This document shows, one piece after another, positions 1 to 7,035 of a DNA stretch of 18,274 bases. This DNA is from an uncultured Coriobacteriaceae bacterium. Lineage in GTDB: Bacteria > Actinomycetota > Coriobacteriia > Coriobacteriales > Atopobiaceae. Each line of letters opens with the position of its first letter. The stretch's first letter is position 1. The translations under genes were made by a program, and so were the position numbers. Location of the stretch: the NCBI GenBank assembly GCA_902766805.1, contig CACXFF010000306.1:1-18274 (forward strand), read 5' to 3'. A model generated the notes under the pieces. That model saw only the letters and a list, made by a program, of their open reading frames with translations. It searched no databases and had not been told where the DNA came from.

Positions 1-112
1 AACGGTGAAAGTGACGTTTGCGTACCCGCCAACCTGTACCCAAACGGTGAAAGTGACGTTTGCGTACCCGGTTGGGCGTCCTCAAACGGCGAAAAGTGCG
101 TTTGCGTACCCT
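1..112 (+). repeat. 42-bp tandem direct repeat, three copies, truncated by window edge
   Basis: Copies begin at 1, 43 and 85, an exact 42-bp period. In each, 28 bases are conserved and 14 are variable. Copies 1 and 2 are identical over the 28 bases; copy 3 matches at 22 of 28. Because 42 is a multiple of three, one frame stays open through all copies (from GTG at 5 to TGA at 185-187) and gives a repeating peptide with the core VKVTFAYP and a spaced QT. The array probably continues to the left of the window. It could be the end of a repeat-containing gene, a small-peptide ORF or an extragenic repeat; the sequence does not decide. I recognise no family. Confidence 0.85.
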
Positions 113-123
113 GCCCCCGTTGG

Positions 124-152
124 TTGCATGTTCAATTGCAAGTGGCTATACT
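124..152 (+). promoter_or_regulatory. SigA-type promoter of the licC/licA fusion gene
   Basis: TTGCAT at 124-129 and TATACT at 147-152 are separated by 17 bases, the optimal spacing for a primary sigma factor. Transcription would start near 159, leaving a leader of about 60 bases before the ATG at 219. The local base composition is noticeably more AT-rich than the flanking genes. The promoter lies only 11 bases downstream of the last 42-bp repeat copy. Confidence 0.7.
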
Positions 153-218
153 CGTTCATCGAACGTTTGCTTAGCTGCCAATGCTGAACATCCCAAACGG
201 AGCCGAAAGGACGCACCT

Positions 219-2030
219 ATGGCACTTACGCGTAATGAGTTCTCCATCCTGAACGCGCTCATCCAGACGCCCGAAAAGACCACCCAACGCAAGATCGCCG
301 AGGTCACGGGCATGTCGCTGGGTACCGTCAACGCTACGCTGGGCTCGCTTTCGGGCCGTGGCCTGGTGGAGGACGGCATGGTCACGCCCGCGGGCGCCAA
401 TGAGCTCGAGCCCTACCGCGTGCGCGGTGCCATCGTGATGGCCGCCGGACTTTCTAGCCGTTTTGCCCCCATCAGCTACGAAAAGCCCAAGGGCCTGTTG
501 CGCGTGCGCGGCTCCGTGCTCATCGAGCGCCAGATCGAGCAGCTGCTCGAGGCCGGCATCACCGACATCACCGTGGTCGTGGGCTACAAGAAGGAGTACT
601 TCTTCTACCTCGCCATGAAGTACGGCGTGCGCATCGTCGTGAACCCCGAGTACGAGACCCGCAACAACAACTCCACCCTCTGGCGCGTGCGCGACCGGTT
701 GGCCTCCGCCTACATCTGCTCGAGCGATATCTACTACACCGAGAATCCCTTCGAGCGCTATGTGTATGAGTCCTACTACGCGTGCGAGCACGTGGACGGT
801 CCCACCAAAGAATGGTGCCTCAAGGTCGGTCCGCGCCGCCGCATCACGGGCTGCACCATCGGCGGCGCCGATGCCGACATCATGCTCGGCCATGCCTATT
901 TCGACGCGCGCTTCGGCACGCGCTTCGGCCAGATCCTCGAGGAGGAGTACGACCGCCCCGAGACGGCCGACAAGCTCTGGGAGACCATTTACCTCGAGCA
1001 CCTGCGCGAGCTGCCCATGGTGGCGCGCCGCTATCCGGCGGGCTCCATCCACGAGTTCGACAACTTGGACGAGCTGCGCGAGTTCGATCCGAGCTTCCTG
1101 TCCAACGTGGACTCGGAGATCTTCGACAACATCGTGAGCGTGCTGCACTGTGACAAGAATGCCATCCATGACTTCTACCCGCTCAAGCAGGGCCTCACCA
1201 ACCTGTCTTGCCATTTCGCGGTGGGCGAGGGCGACGACAAGGCCGAATACGTCTACCGTCATCCCGGCGTGGGCACCGAGAAGCTCATCAGCCGCGCGGG
1301 CGAGCACGCGGGCCTCAAGCTGGCCAAGGAGCTGGGCTTGGACGACACGTTCATCTACATGAACGAGGATGAGGGCTGGAAGCTTTCGCGTTTCGTGCCG
1401 AACGCGCGCAACCTCGACACCTCTGTGGACGAGGAACTTGACCGCGCCATGAAGTACGCCCGCAAGCTCCACGAGTCGGGCGCCACATTGGAGCGCAAGT
1501 TCGACTTCTACGACGAGGGCAAGGCCTACGAACGCACTCTGGCTGAGCGCGGCCCCATCGACGTGCCGGGCTATTGGGAGCTGGAAGAGAAGGCCCATCG
1601 CCTGCGCGAGTACGCCCGCGAGGACGGCTTGGGCCGCGAGGTCATCAGCCACAACGACTTCTTCGAGCTCAACTTCCTGGTGGACCAAGAGGGCAACATG
1701 AGCCTGATCGACTGGGAGTACGCTGGCATGTCCGACGAGGCCAACGACATCGGCACCTTCTGCGTGTGCTGCCAGCTGAGCCCCGAGCGCATCGAATACG
1801 CGCTGTCCTGCTATTTTGGCCGCACGCCGACCTTTGCCGAGCGCCGCCACTTCTGGGTCTTTGTGGTGCTGGCGGGATGGTGCTGGTACGTGTGGAGCCT
1901 GGTGAAGGAGGCCGAGGGCACCGACGTGGGCGAGTGGTTCTTCATCTACTACAGTTACGCGGCTGACTATGTCGACAAGGTTCTCGACTGGTACGAGCAC
2001 TACGACAACGAAGGCAACGCGCTGGCCTAG
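219..2030 (+). CDS. licC/licA: Winged-helix / phosphocholine cytidylyltransferase / choline kinase fusion (LicC-LicA type)
   Basis: A 603-aa protein that probably phosphorylates choline and then activates phosphocholine with CTP to CDP-choline in the cytoplasm. Residues 1-66 look like a MarR-style winged helix (QRKIAEVTGMSLGTVNATL at about 23-41). Residues 69-300 are a nucleotidyltransferase with MAAGLSSRF at 74-82 and the lysine signature EKPKGLL at 88-94. Residues 315-600 are an aminoglycoside/choline-kinase fold with the catalytic HNDFFELNF at 478-486 and the metal-binding LIDWEYAG at 496-503. The ATG at 219 is preferred over the upstream in-frame start at 60 because AAAGGA lies at 206-211, seven bases before it, and the promoter -10 (147-152) lies inside the longer frame. 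It has its own promoter and terminator and precedes a LicB-like permease. The substrate (choline rather than another amino alcohol) is inferred from family and neighbour. Confidence 0.88.
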   Translation: MALTRNEFSILNALIQTPEKTTQRKIAEVTGMSLGTVNATLGSLSGRGLVEDGMVTPAGANELEPYRVRGAIVMAAGLSSRFAPISYEKPKGLLRVRGSVLIERQIEQLLEAGITDITVVVGYKKEYFFYLAMKYGVRIVVNPEYETRNNNSTLWRVRDRLASAYICSSDIYYTENPFERYVYESYYACEHVDGPTKEWCLKVGPRRRITGCTIGGADADIMLGHAYFDARFGTRFGQILEEEYDRPETADKLWETIYLEHLRELPMVARRYPAGSIHEFDNLDELREFDPSFLSNVDSEIFDNIVSVLHCDKNAIHDFYPLKQGLTNLSCHFAVGEGDDKAEYVYRHPGVGTEKLISRAGEHAGLKLAKELGLDDTFIYMNEDEGWKLSRFVPNARNLDTSVDEELDRAMKYARKLHESGATLERKFDFYDEGKAYERTLAERGPIDVPGYWELEEKAHRLREYAREDGLGREVISHNDFFELNFLVDQEGNMSLIDWEYAGMSDEANDIGTFCVCCQLSPERIEYALSCYFGRTPTFAERRHFWVFVVLAGWCWYVWSLVKEAEGTDVGEWFFIYYSYAADYVDKVLDWYEHYDNEGNALA

Positions 2031-2054
2031 TCATCAGTGAGTGTTCCCCTCTCG

Positions 2055-2084
2055 GCGCCCGTGCCGCTCTGGCGACACGGGCGC
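2055..2084 (+). terminator. GC-rich terminator hairpin after the licC/licA gene
   Basis: GCGCCCGTG at 2055-2063 pairs perfectly with CACGGGCGC at 2076-2084 around a 12-base loop, 25 bases after the stop codon. The following TGGCTTTGTG is only weakly U-rich. A second small stem (GTGCAA at 2092-2097 with TTGCAC at 2115-2120) follows immediately, so termination may use both or may be imperfect. Confidence 0.6.
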
Positions 2085-2190
2085 TGGCTTTGTGCAACGT
2101 GCGTCTCCCCGTGCTTGCACGCCCTGATCCTCGCCGGCTCACGCTCTTCTGTTTCCGTTCGTTCAAAAGAATGAAGAAAACGAGATTGTA

Positions 2191-2220
2191 TGAACATCTC
2201 GACGACGCCTGCGCTATACT
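2191..2220 (+). promoter_or_regulatory. Candidate promoter of the licB-like gene
   Basis: TATACT at 2215-2220 is a good -10 box. TGAACA at 2191-2196, 18 bases upstream, is a mediocre -35 box. The -10 and the first transcribed bases closely match those of the upstream gene: GCTATACT, optional C, GTTC, A or G, TCG occurs at 145-161 and 2213-2228. The surrounding 2160-2220 stretch is AT-rich relative to its neighbours. Confidence 0.55.
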
Positions 2221-2286
2221 GTTCGTCGGACATCCGAACCACGAGTTTTTCGAACGCAATGCAAACGCACGACGGAAGGGATGGAA

Positions 2287-3255
2287 ATGCTGTACGGACT
2301 TATTTCTGGTATCACTTGGGGATTGGACACGGTCATTCTGGGCATCGCCTGCGCGATGGTGCCGTTCCTCGGAGCCGCCGAGACCAACTTCGCCACCGCA
2401 GCCCTGCACGACGTCGCTGCCGCCCTCATCCTGCTGGTGTACATGGGCGTGCGCGGCCGTCTGGGCGATACCATCGCGGCCCTCAAGACCCGTTCCGGCA
2501 AGGTCGTCATGCTCGGCGCGCTGCTGGGCGGCCCCATCGGCATGAGCGGTTACCTCGCGGCCATCAGCAACATCGGTGCGGGCAACACGGCCGTCATCTC
2601 CGCTTTCTACCCGGCCGTGGGTACGCTGGGCGCGGTGCTGGTTCTGCACGAAAAGATGAGCGTCCGCCAGATCATCGCGCTGGGCGTCGCCATCATGGGC
2701 GTCGTGGCCATGGGCGCCATGGCCGGCGGGTCGGTCGAAGGCGGCAACGTCTTCGTGGGCATCATGGGCGCGCTGCTCTGCGTGTTCGGCTGGGGCATCG
2801 AGGCCGTCATCCTGGCCTGGGGCATGAAGGACGACGCCGTGGACAACGAGACCGCGCTGCAGCTGCGCGAGACGACCTCCGCGCTGGCCTACGTGCTCGT
2901 GGTCCTGCCCCTCTCCGGCACGATGGGCTTCACGGTGAACGCCCTCTTCACCCCCGCCACGGGCGTCGTGATGCTCGCTGGCCTGGCTGGCGTGATCAGC
3001 TACCTGTACTACTACAAGGCGATCGACGCGATCGGTGCTGCCCGCGGCATGGCCCTCAACATCTCCTACTCCGCGTGGGCGGTCGTGTTCAGCGCGCTGC
3101 TCGTGGCCATCCCGTCGCTGTCCTCCCTGGGCGCGATCCCTGGCCCGATGGAGATCGTCTGCTGCATCGCCATCATGGTGGGCACGGTCCTCTCCGCCAC
3201 GCCCGACTGGTCGGAGCTGGGCATCAAGTCCCTGAGCGCGCACAGCCAAGCGTAG
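2287..3255 (+). CDS. licB: LicB-like choline permease, EamA/DMT superfamily
   Basis: A very hydrophobic 322-aa protein with about ten predicted membrane segments in the two-fold EamA (drug/metabolite transporter) layout; it begins MLYGLISGITWGLDTVILGI. It probably brings choline into the cell for the kinase/cytidylyltransferase encoded just upstream, as LicB does in lic1-type loci. GGxxGMSGYLAAISNIGAGNTA in the first repeat and YYYKAIDAIGAARGMALNIS in the second are the helix pairs typical of this superfamily. Start choice: GGAAGGG at 2274-2280 abuts an ATG at 2281 but lies six bases before the ATG at 2287, so 2287 fits ribosome spacing better; the difference is two residues. The assignment to LicB among EamA proteins depends on the neighbouring gene; a different small substrate is possible. 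Confidence 0.82.
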   Translation: MLYGLISGITWGLDTVILGIACAMVPFLGAAETNFATAALHDVAAALILLVYMGVRGRLGDTIAALKTRSGKVVMLGALLGGPIGMSGYLAAISNIGAGNTAVISAFYPAVGTLGAVLVLHEKMSVRQIIALGVAIMGVVAMGAMAGGSVEGGNVFVGIMGALLCVFGWGIEAVILAWGMKDDAVDNETALQLRETTSALAYVLVVLPLSGTMGFTVNALFTPATGVVMLAGLAGVISYLYYYKAIDAIGAARGMALNISYSAWAVVFSALLVAIPSLSSLGAIPGPMEIVCCIAIMVGTVLSATPDWSELGIKSLSAHSQA

Positions 3256-3279
3256 GGGCTCGTCACAGGCCTTCCCTGC

Positions 3280-3316
3280 GGAGCGCGGAGCCCCTGGTTC
3301 CGCGCTCCTCTTTTTT
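3280..3316 (+). terminator. Rho-independent terminator after licB
   Basis: GGAGCGCGGA at 3280-3289 and TCCGCGCTCC at 3299-3308 form a perfect 10-bp stem with a 9-base loop, followed by TCTTTTTT at 3309-3316. This is a classic intrinsic terminator and closes the phosphocholine locus. Confidence 0.93.
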
Positions 3317-3397
3317 GTCGGCTTGCCGGCTGGACGGCGTCTTCCCATGCCGCGCGGCGCGTTTGCGGGGCGCACCGCGCTAGGCGCCTGCCTACGC

Positions 3398-3403
3398 TAC
3401 ACT
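3398..3403 (+). promoter_or_regulatory. Candidate -10 box of the GT2/DUF2304/DUF6541 operon
   Basis: TACACT at 3398-3403 lies 49 bases before the GT2 start codon and downstream of the licB terminator, where a promoter is needed. No convincing -35 box is seen at the right distance, so this call is weak. Confidence 0.3.
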
Positions 3404-3452
3404 GTAAGGGTATGAACATCCACGCTATGCGTGCCGTGTGTGTGGGGGGCAC

Positions 3453-4136
3453 ATGAGGGTCCTAGCAATCATTCCCGCCTATAACGAGGAGGCGTGCCTA
3501 GCTGGCACTGTGTCCGGCTTGGTGCGCACCTGCCCCGACATCGACTACCTCGTTGTCAACGACGGTAGCCGCGACAACACCGACGCCATATGCGTGGAGG
3601 GGGGCTTCCCCCACGTGACGCTGCCCATCAACACGGGGCTTGCCTCGGGTTTCCAGACCGGCATGAAGTACGCCCTGCGTCACGGCTACGATGCCGCGGT
3701 GCAGTTCGACGCCGACGGTCAGCACCTGCCCGAGACCCTTCCCGTGATGATCGAAGCCATGGAGCGAGAGCGTGCCGACATCGTGATTGGCAGCCGTGCC
3801 CTGGCGGGAGAGTCTGAGCCGGAGGGCTTGCGTGGCGTGGGCTCCAGATTCATCGCGGGCATCATGCGCCTCACCACGGGCACGCGCATTACCGACCCCA
3901 CCTCGGGCCTGCGGCTCTACTCCCTGCGGGCCATCGAGGTTTTCGCCAAGGCCTTCGACCTCGCGCCCGAGCCCGACGCGGTGGCCCTGTTGGCACGCAA
4001 GGGCTACAAGGTCGTGGAGGTGCCCGCGCGCATGCAGGAGCGTCAGGGCGGCGTGAGCTATCTCAACGCGGGCAACGCGATCCGCTACATGGCGCGCACG
4101 AGCGTCTCCATCCTGCTCTTCCAATGGTTTAGATAG
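3453..4136 (+). CDS. GT2 glycosyltransferase, polyprenyl-phosphate mannose/glucose synthase type
   Basis: A 227-aa family 2 glycosyltransferase resembling DPM1/polyprenyl-phosphate hexose synthases. Visible motifs are IPAYNEE at 7-13, VVNDGS at 34-39, the metal-binding DADGQH at 86-91 (DxD), DPTSGLRLYS at 148-157 and QERQGGVSY at 195-203 near the C-terminus. It probably moves a hexose from a nucleotide sugar to a lipid phosphate on the inner face of the membrane. There is no C-terminal membrane domain; the DUF2304 protein encoded 9 bases downstream could supply membrane attachment. The ATG at 3453 places the catalytic motif at the normal distance from the N-terminus and follows a GGGGGG run at 3444-3449; the in-frame GTG at 3438 is less likely. 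The sugar is not predictable from the sequence. Confidence 0.9.
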   Translation: MRVLAIIPAYNEEACLAGTVSGLVRTCPDIDYLVVNDGSRDNTDAICVEGGFPHVTLPINTGLASGFQTGMKYALRHGYDAAVQFDADGQHLPETLPVMIEAMERERADIVIGSRALAGESEPEGLRGVGSRFIAGIMRLTTGTRITDPTSGLRLYSLRAIEVFAKAFDLAPEPDAVALLARKGYKVVEVPARMQERQGGVSYLNAGNAIRYMARTSVSILLFQWFR

Positions 4137-4145
4137 GGGTATGCC

Positions 4146-4634
4146 ATGCTGAGTATCTCCCTGAGGATCTTGCTCGTGGTCGGCGCCGTCTTGGTGTTTG
4201 CGGGCATTGCCAGCCGCGTGAAGAGATCCCGCATGCAGATGCAGGACTCGCTGTTTTGGCTCATCCTCGGCGCGTTGTTGGTGGTCATGTCACTGTGCCC
4301 CGACATCGCCGTGTTCTTTGCGCGGCTCTTCCAGGTGCAGTCGCCCACCAATTTCGTGTTCCTTGCAGCCATCGCCATCCTGCTGGTCAAGCAGTTCGAC
4401 GATGCGTCCCAGATCTCCCAGCTCAAGCAGCGCGTCAATCAGCTCACACAGGAGGTCGGCCTTTCCGCAACCGAAGACGCGCGTCGCGATGCAGCTCTTG
4501 CGGAGGCGCGCGCCGATGCCTTGGCGGGCGAGCTCATTGCGGAGTATGCTCCTGAGCCAGAACAAAAGGAACAGGTTCCCCCAGCTCCCAACGCCTCTTC
4601 CGTCGTGCGCGAGGAGCTCGAGCAGGCAGACTAG
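4146..4634 (+). CDS. DUF2304 family membrane protein
   Basis: A 162-aa protein with three predicted membrane segments (about residues 4-22, 36-57 and 67-82), the conserved-looking QSPTNFVFL before the third segment, then a coiled-coil-like stretch with SQLKQRVNQLTQEV and an acidic, proline-containing tail. DUF2304 genes are frequently found beside GT2 polyprenyl-phosphate sugar synthases, as here, with a 9-base gap and AGGGG at 4135-4139 as ribosome binding site. The likely role is to anchor or regulate the partner GT2 enzyme at the membrane; this is inference from the pairing, as the biochemistry of the family is poorly defined. The length is somewhat longer than minimal family members because of the cytoplasmic tail. 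Confidence 0.82.
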   Translation: MLSISLRILLVVGAVLVFAGIASRVKRSRMQMQDSLFWLILGALLVVMSLCPDIAVFFARLFQVQSPTNFVFLAAIAILLVKQFDDASQISQLKQRVNQLTQEVGLSATEDARRDAALAEARADALAGELIAEYAPEPEQKEQVPPAPNASSVVREELEQAD

Positions 4635-4657
4635 TCCGGTCGCCTGTACACCCCTAC

Positions 4658-4663
4658 AGGAGG
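4658..4663 (+). promoter_or_regulatory. Ribosome binding site that fixes the GTG start of the DUF6541-like gene
   Basis: AGGAGG at 4658-4663 is a perfect Shine-Dalgarno sequence eight bases before the GTG at 4672. The open frame extends far upstream (to 4318) through the previous gene, so this site is what decides the start. Confidence 0.85.
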
Positions 4664-4671
4664 TATCGTAC

Positions 4672-6813
4672 GTGAGTCCCTTCCCCGAGGCCCTCGTGGT
4701 CCCCGTCGGCCTGTGCGCCACTTTGGTGCTGTATTTCGGTCCTGGTTACCTGGTGGCACGCGCGCTGCGTTTCCCGCGCACATGGGCCTGCTGCATCGCG
4801 CCGCTCGCGAGCTGGGCGTTCGTCTCCGTGCTGTGCGAGGTCTACGCGCGCCTGGGCGTGTTTGCCAGCTATCCGAGCGTCGTGGTCCCCCTGCTGCTGC
4901 TTGCTGGCGCCTGTTGCGTGGTCAGCCGCCTGCTCGGCGCGCGCGTCCAGCCCTCCAGCGCGTCGCACGCTCGCCCGGAGCCGGCCGCCCCTCTGTGGCG
5001 CCGCGCCCTGGGTGGCGACCAGGACCTGGCTCTGCCCAATCTGCCGGCGTGGTCGCTGTTGGTCGCAGCCCTGCTGGGCGCGGGCTTGGGCTACCTGCTC
5101 TTCGTCGAGCCCATCGGCGGCATGGGAAGCTTCTTCCCGGGCGGCGACAACTACATCCACACCGCCATGGTGCGCGCGTTCGCGGACTCGGGCCAGATGT
5201 CGTCGCTCAGCTCGTCGGTCTATCGCACCGCGCTCGACAGCCCCATCGACCCCTGGGCGAGCTACTCGTTCTACCCGGCCGGCTGGTCGTCGGCCGCGGC
5301 CCTGATCGCGCAGACCATCGGCCAAAACGTCGCAGTGGCTGCCAACCTGGTCACCTACGTCTCGATCGGCGTCGTGTACCCGCTCTCTGCCACGGCGCTC
5401 GCCGCCGCGCTCTTTGCCGACGATCGCCGCAGCATCGCGGTTGCCGGCCTGGCCGCGCTCTCGTTCGCCGCCTATCCCTGGCTCATGCTCACCTTTGGTC
5501 TGCTGGCGCCCAATCTGTCGGCCAACGCCCTGGTGCTCTGCGAATGCCTGGCCTTCATCCTTTTCGCCGGCGACCACCTGCGCGGGCGGGCGCGCCTGGC
5601 GCCGCTGCTGTTCTTCGTGCTGGGCGGCGTGGCGATCGGCCTGCTCCAGCCCAACGGCATCTTCTCTTGCGCGGTCTTCCTCGTGCCGTTCTGCGTAGCG
5701 CGCGCCTGGGCTTGGAAGCACGAGGGCATCCCCGGCGGCAAGCTGCTCAACGTCGTCGCCTGCGCCGTCGTGATCGGCGCCTTCTGTGCGGCGTGGGTGG
5801 CGCTCTATCGTCTGCCGGCCTTCGCGTACGTGGTGGGCGTTGACTTCTGGCATCCCTTCACGGGGCGTGCGGGCGCGCTCGTCAACGTCTTCAGCCTGGC
5901 CTACCTCAACGGGTTCGAGTACGCCGGCCCCCAATGGGTGCTTTCGGCGCTGCTGTGCCTGGGCGCCGTGCGCTGCGTGGTGCAGCGCCGCAACATCTGG
6001 CTCGTGTGCTCGTACGCGTTGGCCGCGGGATTGGTCTTTGTGTCCAACTGCGTGCATGGCGAGCTGCGCCAACTGCTCGCGGGCTTCTGGTATGTGGACT
6101 TCTACCGCCTGGCGGCCTTGGCGGCCATCTGCGGCGCTCCGCTGGCGGCCTTCGGCCTGTCCTGGGTGGGCGAGGGCCTCGCGGCGCTTTTGGCCCGGGA
6201 CGGCGAGGACACGCGTGCGCGCCAAGGGGTCGCCACGGCCCTCTGGGTCGCCCTGCTGCTGGCCTTCGCCGCGCAGAACTTCTACGGCGCCTACCCGCTG
6301 CCTGGCCAGGACATCGACGCCTCCGAAGGGCTGCGCCAGACGGCCTTTGGCAACGTGCGTTGGCGCATGCGTTCGCTGTACCGCGACAACAACGTCTACA
6401 CCCCCGAGGAGCGTGCCTTCGTCAATGAGGTCAAGCAGGTCGTGGACGGCGATGCGCTGATCGCCAACGACCCGTTCGACGGCTCGATCTCGGCCTACAG
6501 CATCGACGGCCTGCGCGTGTACGAGCGCTACGTCGTCGGCTACGGCAGCGAGCAAGAGCTCGCCGACAGCGCCCTGGTGCGCGAGCGCCTGGCCAACATC
6601 GCCAACGACCCCGAGGTCGCAGCGGCTGCCCAACGCCTGGGCATCCGCTACGTGTTGCGCCTGTACGAGGACCCCGGCTCGTCGTCGTGGTTCTGGGGCA
6701 TCAACGAGGCGCCGCTCTTCGACGGCGTGAACGTGATCGGCGACGACACCCCGGGCTTCCATGTGGTGCTCGCCGAAGGACCGTACCGTCTCTACGAGCT
6801 CGACGCCGCCTGA
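4672..6813 (+). CDS. Large polytopic membrane protein, DUF6541-like, probable envelope glycan enzyme
   Basis: A 713-aa protein with roughly ten or more hydrophobic segments over residues 1-535 and a soluble C-terminal domain of about 175 residues. An extracytoplasmic loop carries GGDNYIH at 157-163 and SFYPAGW at 199-205, the conserved acidic/aromatic signature of DUF6541 proteins and reminiscent of the first-loop aspartate of GT-C glycosyltransferases. That, and its place as the third gene after a lipid-linked sugar synthase, suggest it transfers sugars from lipid carriers outside the membrane; this function is inferred. GTG start is set by AGGAGG at 4658-4663. The gap to DUF2304 is 37 bases with no promoter or terminator seen, so the three genes form an operon. 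The domain name is from memory of the motif and should be confirmed by profile search. Confidence 0.75.
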   Translation: MSPFPEALVVPVGLCATLVLYFGPGYLVARALRFPRTWACCIAPLASWAFVSVLCEVYARLGVFASYPSVVVPLLLLAGACCVVSRLLGARVQPSSASHARPEPAAPLWRRALGGDQDLALPNLPAWSLLVAALLGAGLGYLLFVEPIGGMGSFFPGGDNYIHTAMVRAFADSGQMSSLSSSVYRTALDSPIDPWASYSFYPAGWSSAAALIAQTIGQNVAVAANLVTYVSIGVVYPLSATALAAALFADDRRSIAVAGLAALSFAAYPWLMLTFGLLAPNLSANALVLCECLAFILFAGDHLRGRARLAPLLFFVLGGVAIGLLQPNGIFSCAVFLVPFCVARAWAWKHEGIPGGKLLNVVACAVVIGAFCAAWVALYRLPAFAYVVGVDFWHPFTGRAGALVNVFSLAYLNGFEYAGPQWVLSALLCLGAVRCVVQRRNIWLVCSYALAAGLVFVSNCVHGELRQLLAGFWYVDFYRLAALAAICGAPLAAFGLSWVGEGLAALLARDGEDTRARQGVATALWVALLLAFAAQNFYGAYPLPGQDIDASEGLRQTAFGNVRWRMRSLYRDNNVYTPEERAFVNEVKQVVDGDALIANDPFDGSISAYSIDGLRVYERYVVGYGSEQELADSALVRERLANIANDPEVAAAAQRLGIRYVLRLYEDPGSSSWFWGINEAPLFDGVNVIGDDTPGFHVVLAEGPYRLYELDAA

Positions 6814-6869
6814 GTGCGTCGGCGCGCCCGGCTCGCCTAGCACGGCCCAACGCGACTTGGCGCGATCAA

Positions 6870-6909
6870 GCGAGGCCGGGAGCGACTTCGCGCAGCTGCG
6901 CGGCCTCGC
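6870..6909. repeat. Inverted repeat with nested palindrome in the DUF6541-mfd spacer
   Basis: GCGAGGCCG at 6870-6878 is the exact reverse complement of CGGCCTCGC at 6901-6909. Between them lie GCGA-CT-TCGC (6882-6891) and the 12-bp palindrome GCGCAGCTGCGC (6890-6901). It follows the DUF6541 stop by 57 bases and could act as a U-less terminator; no T-tract follows. Confidence 0.6.
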
Positions 6910-6915
6910 ACGAGG

Positions 6916-6951
6916 GGCAGCCCCGCAGGCACCATGCCGCGCGGGGCTGCC
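6916..6951. repeat. Strong hairpin directly upstream of the mfd -10 box
   Basis: GGCAGCCCCGC at 6916-6926 and GCGGGGCTGCC at 6941-6951 are perfect 11-bp inverted arms. The interior holds a nested GGCA-CCA-TGCC (6928-6938). There is no T-tract after either arm. Its right arm ends one base before TACAAT at 6953, so it occupies the -35/spacer part of the putative mfd promoter and could be a protein-binding operator or a terminator for upstream transcripts. Confidence 0.75.
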
Positions 6952-6952
6952 G

Positions 6953-6958
6953 TACAAT
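6953..6958 (+). promoter_or_regulatory. Candidate -10 box of mfd
   Basis: TACAAT at 6953-6958 is 77 bases upstream of the mfd start codon. No recognisable -35 box exists because that position is inside the hairpin at 6916-6951. The same TACAAT hexamer occurs before tilS and hpt in this window, which supports it as this genome's -10 form. Confidence 0.5.
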
Positions 6959-7035
6959 GGAGCCGTTGCCCGTGCGCCCTCGGCGTGCGGGCCTGTCGCC
7001 GTGCGCGGGCGCCCGCCTGCGAGAGGAGAGCCGCC

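Noticed and set aside
1..112. CRISPR-like appearance (28-bp conserved units with 14-bp variable parts)
   Set aside because: The variable parts are far too short for spacers, they preserve a reading frame, the conserved unit has no clear dyad, and no cas genes are present.
171..2000. Long minus-strand open frame opposite the licC/licA fusion gene
   Set aside because: An antisense frame caused by high GC; its translation is low-complexity V/H/A/L-rich, with no ribosome binding site, whereas the plus strand has complete enzyme motifs.
2281..2283. ATG at 2281 as the licB start
   Set aside because: The purine-rich GGAAGGG directly abuts it, leaving no spacing; the ATG at 2287 has a six-base gap. 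The difference is two residues and not certain.
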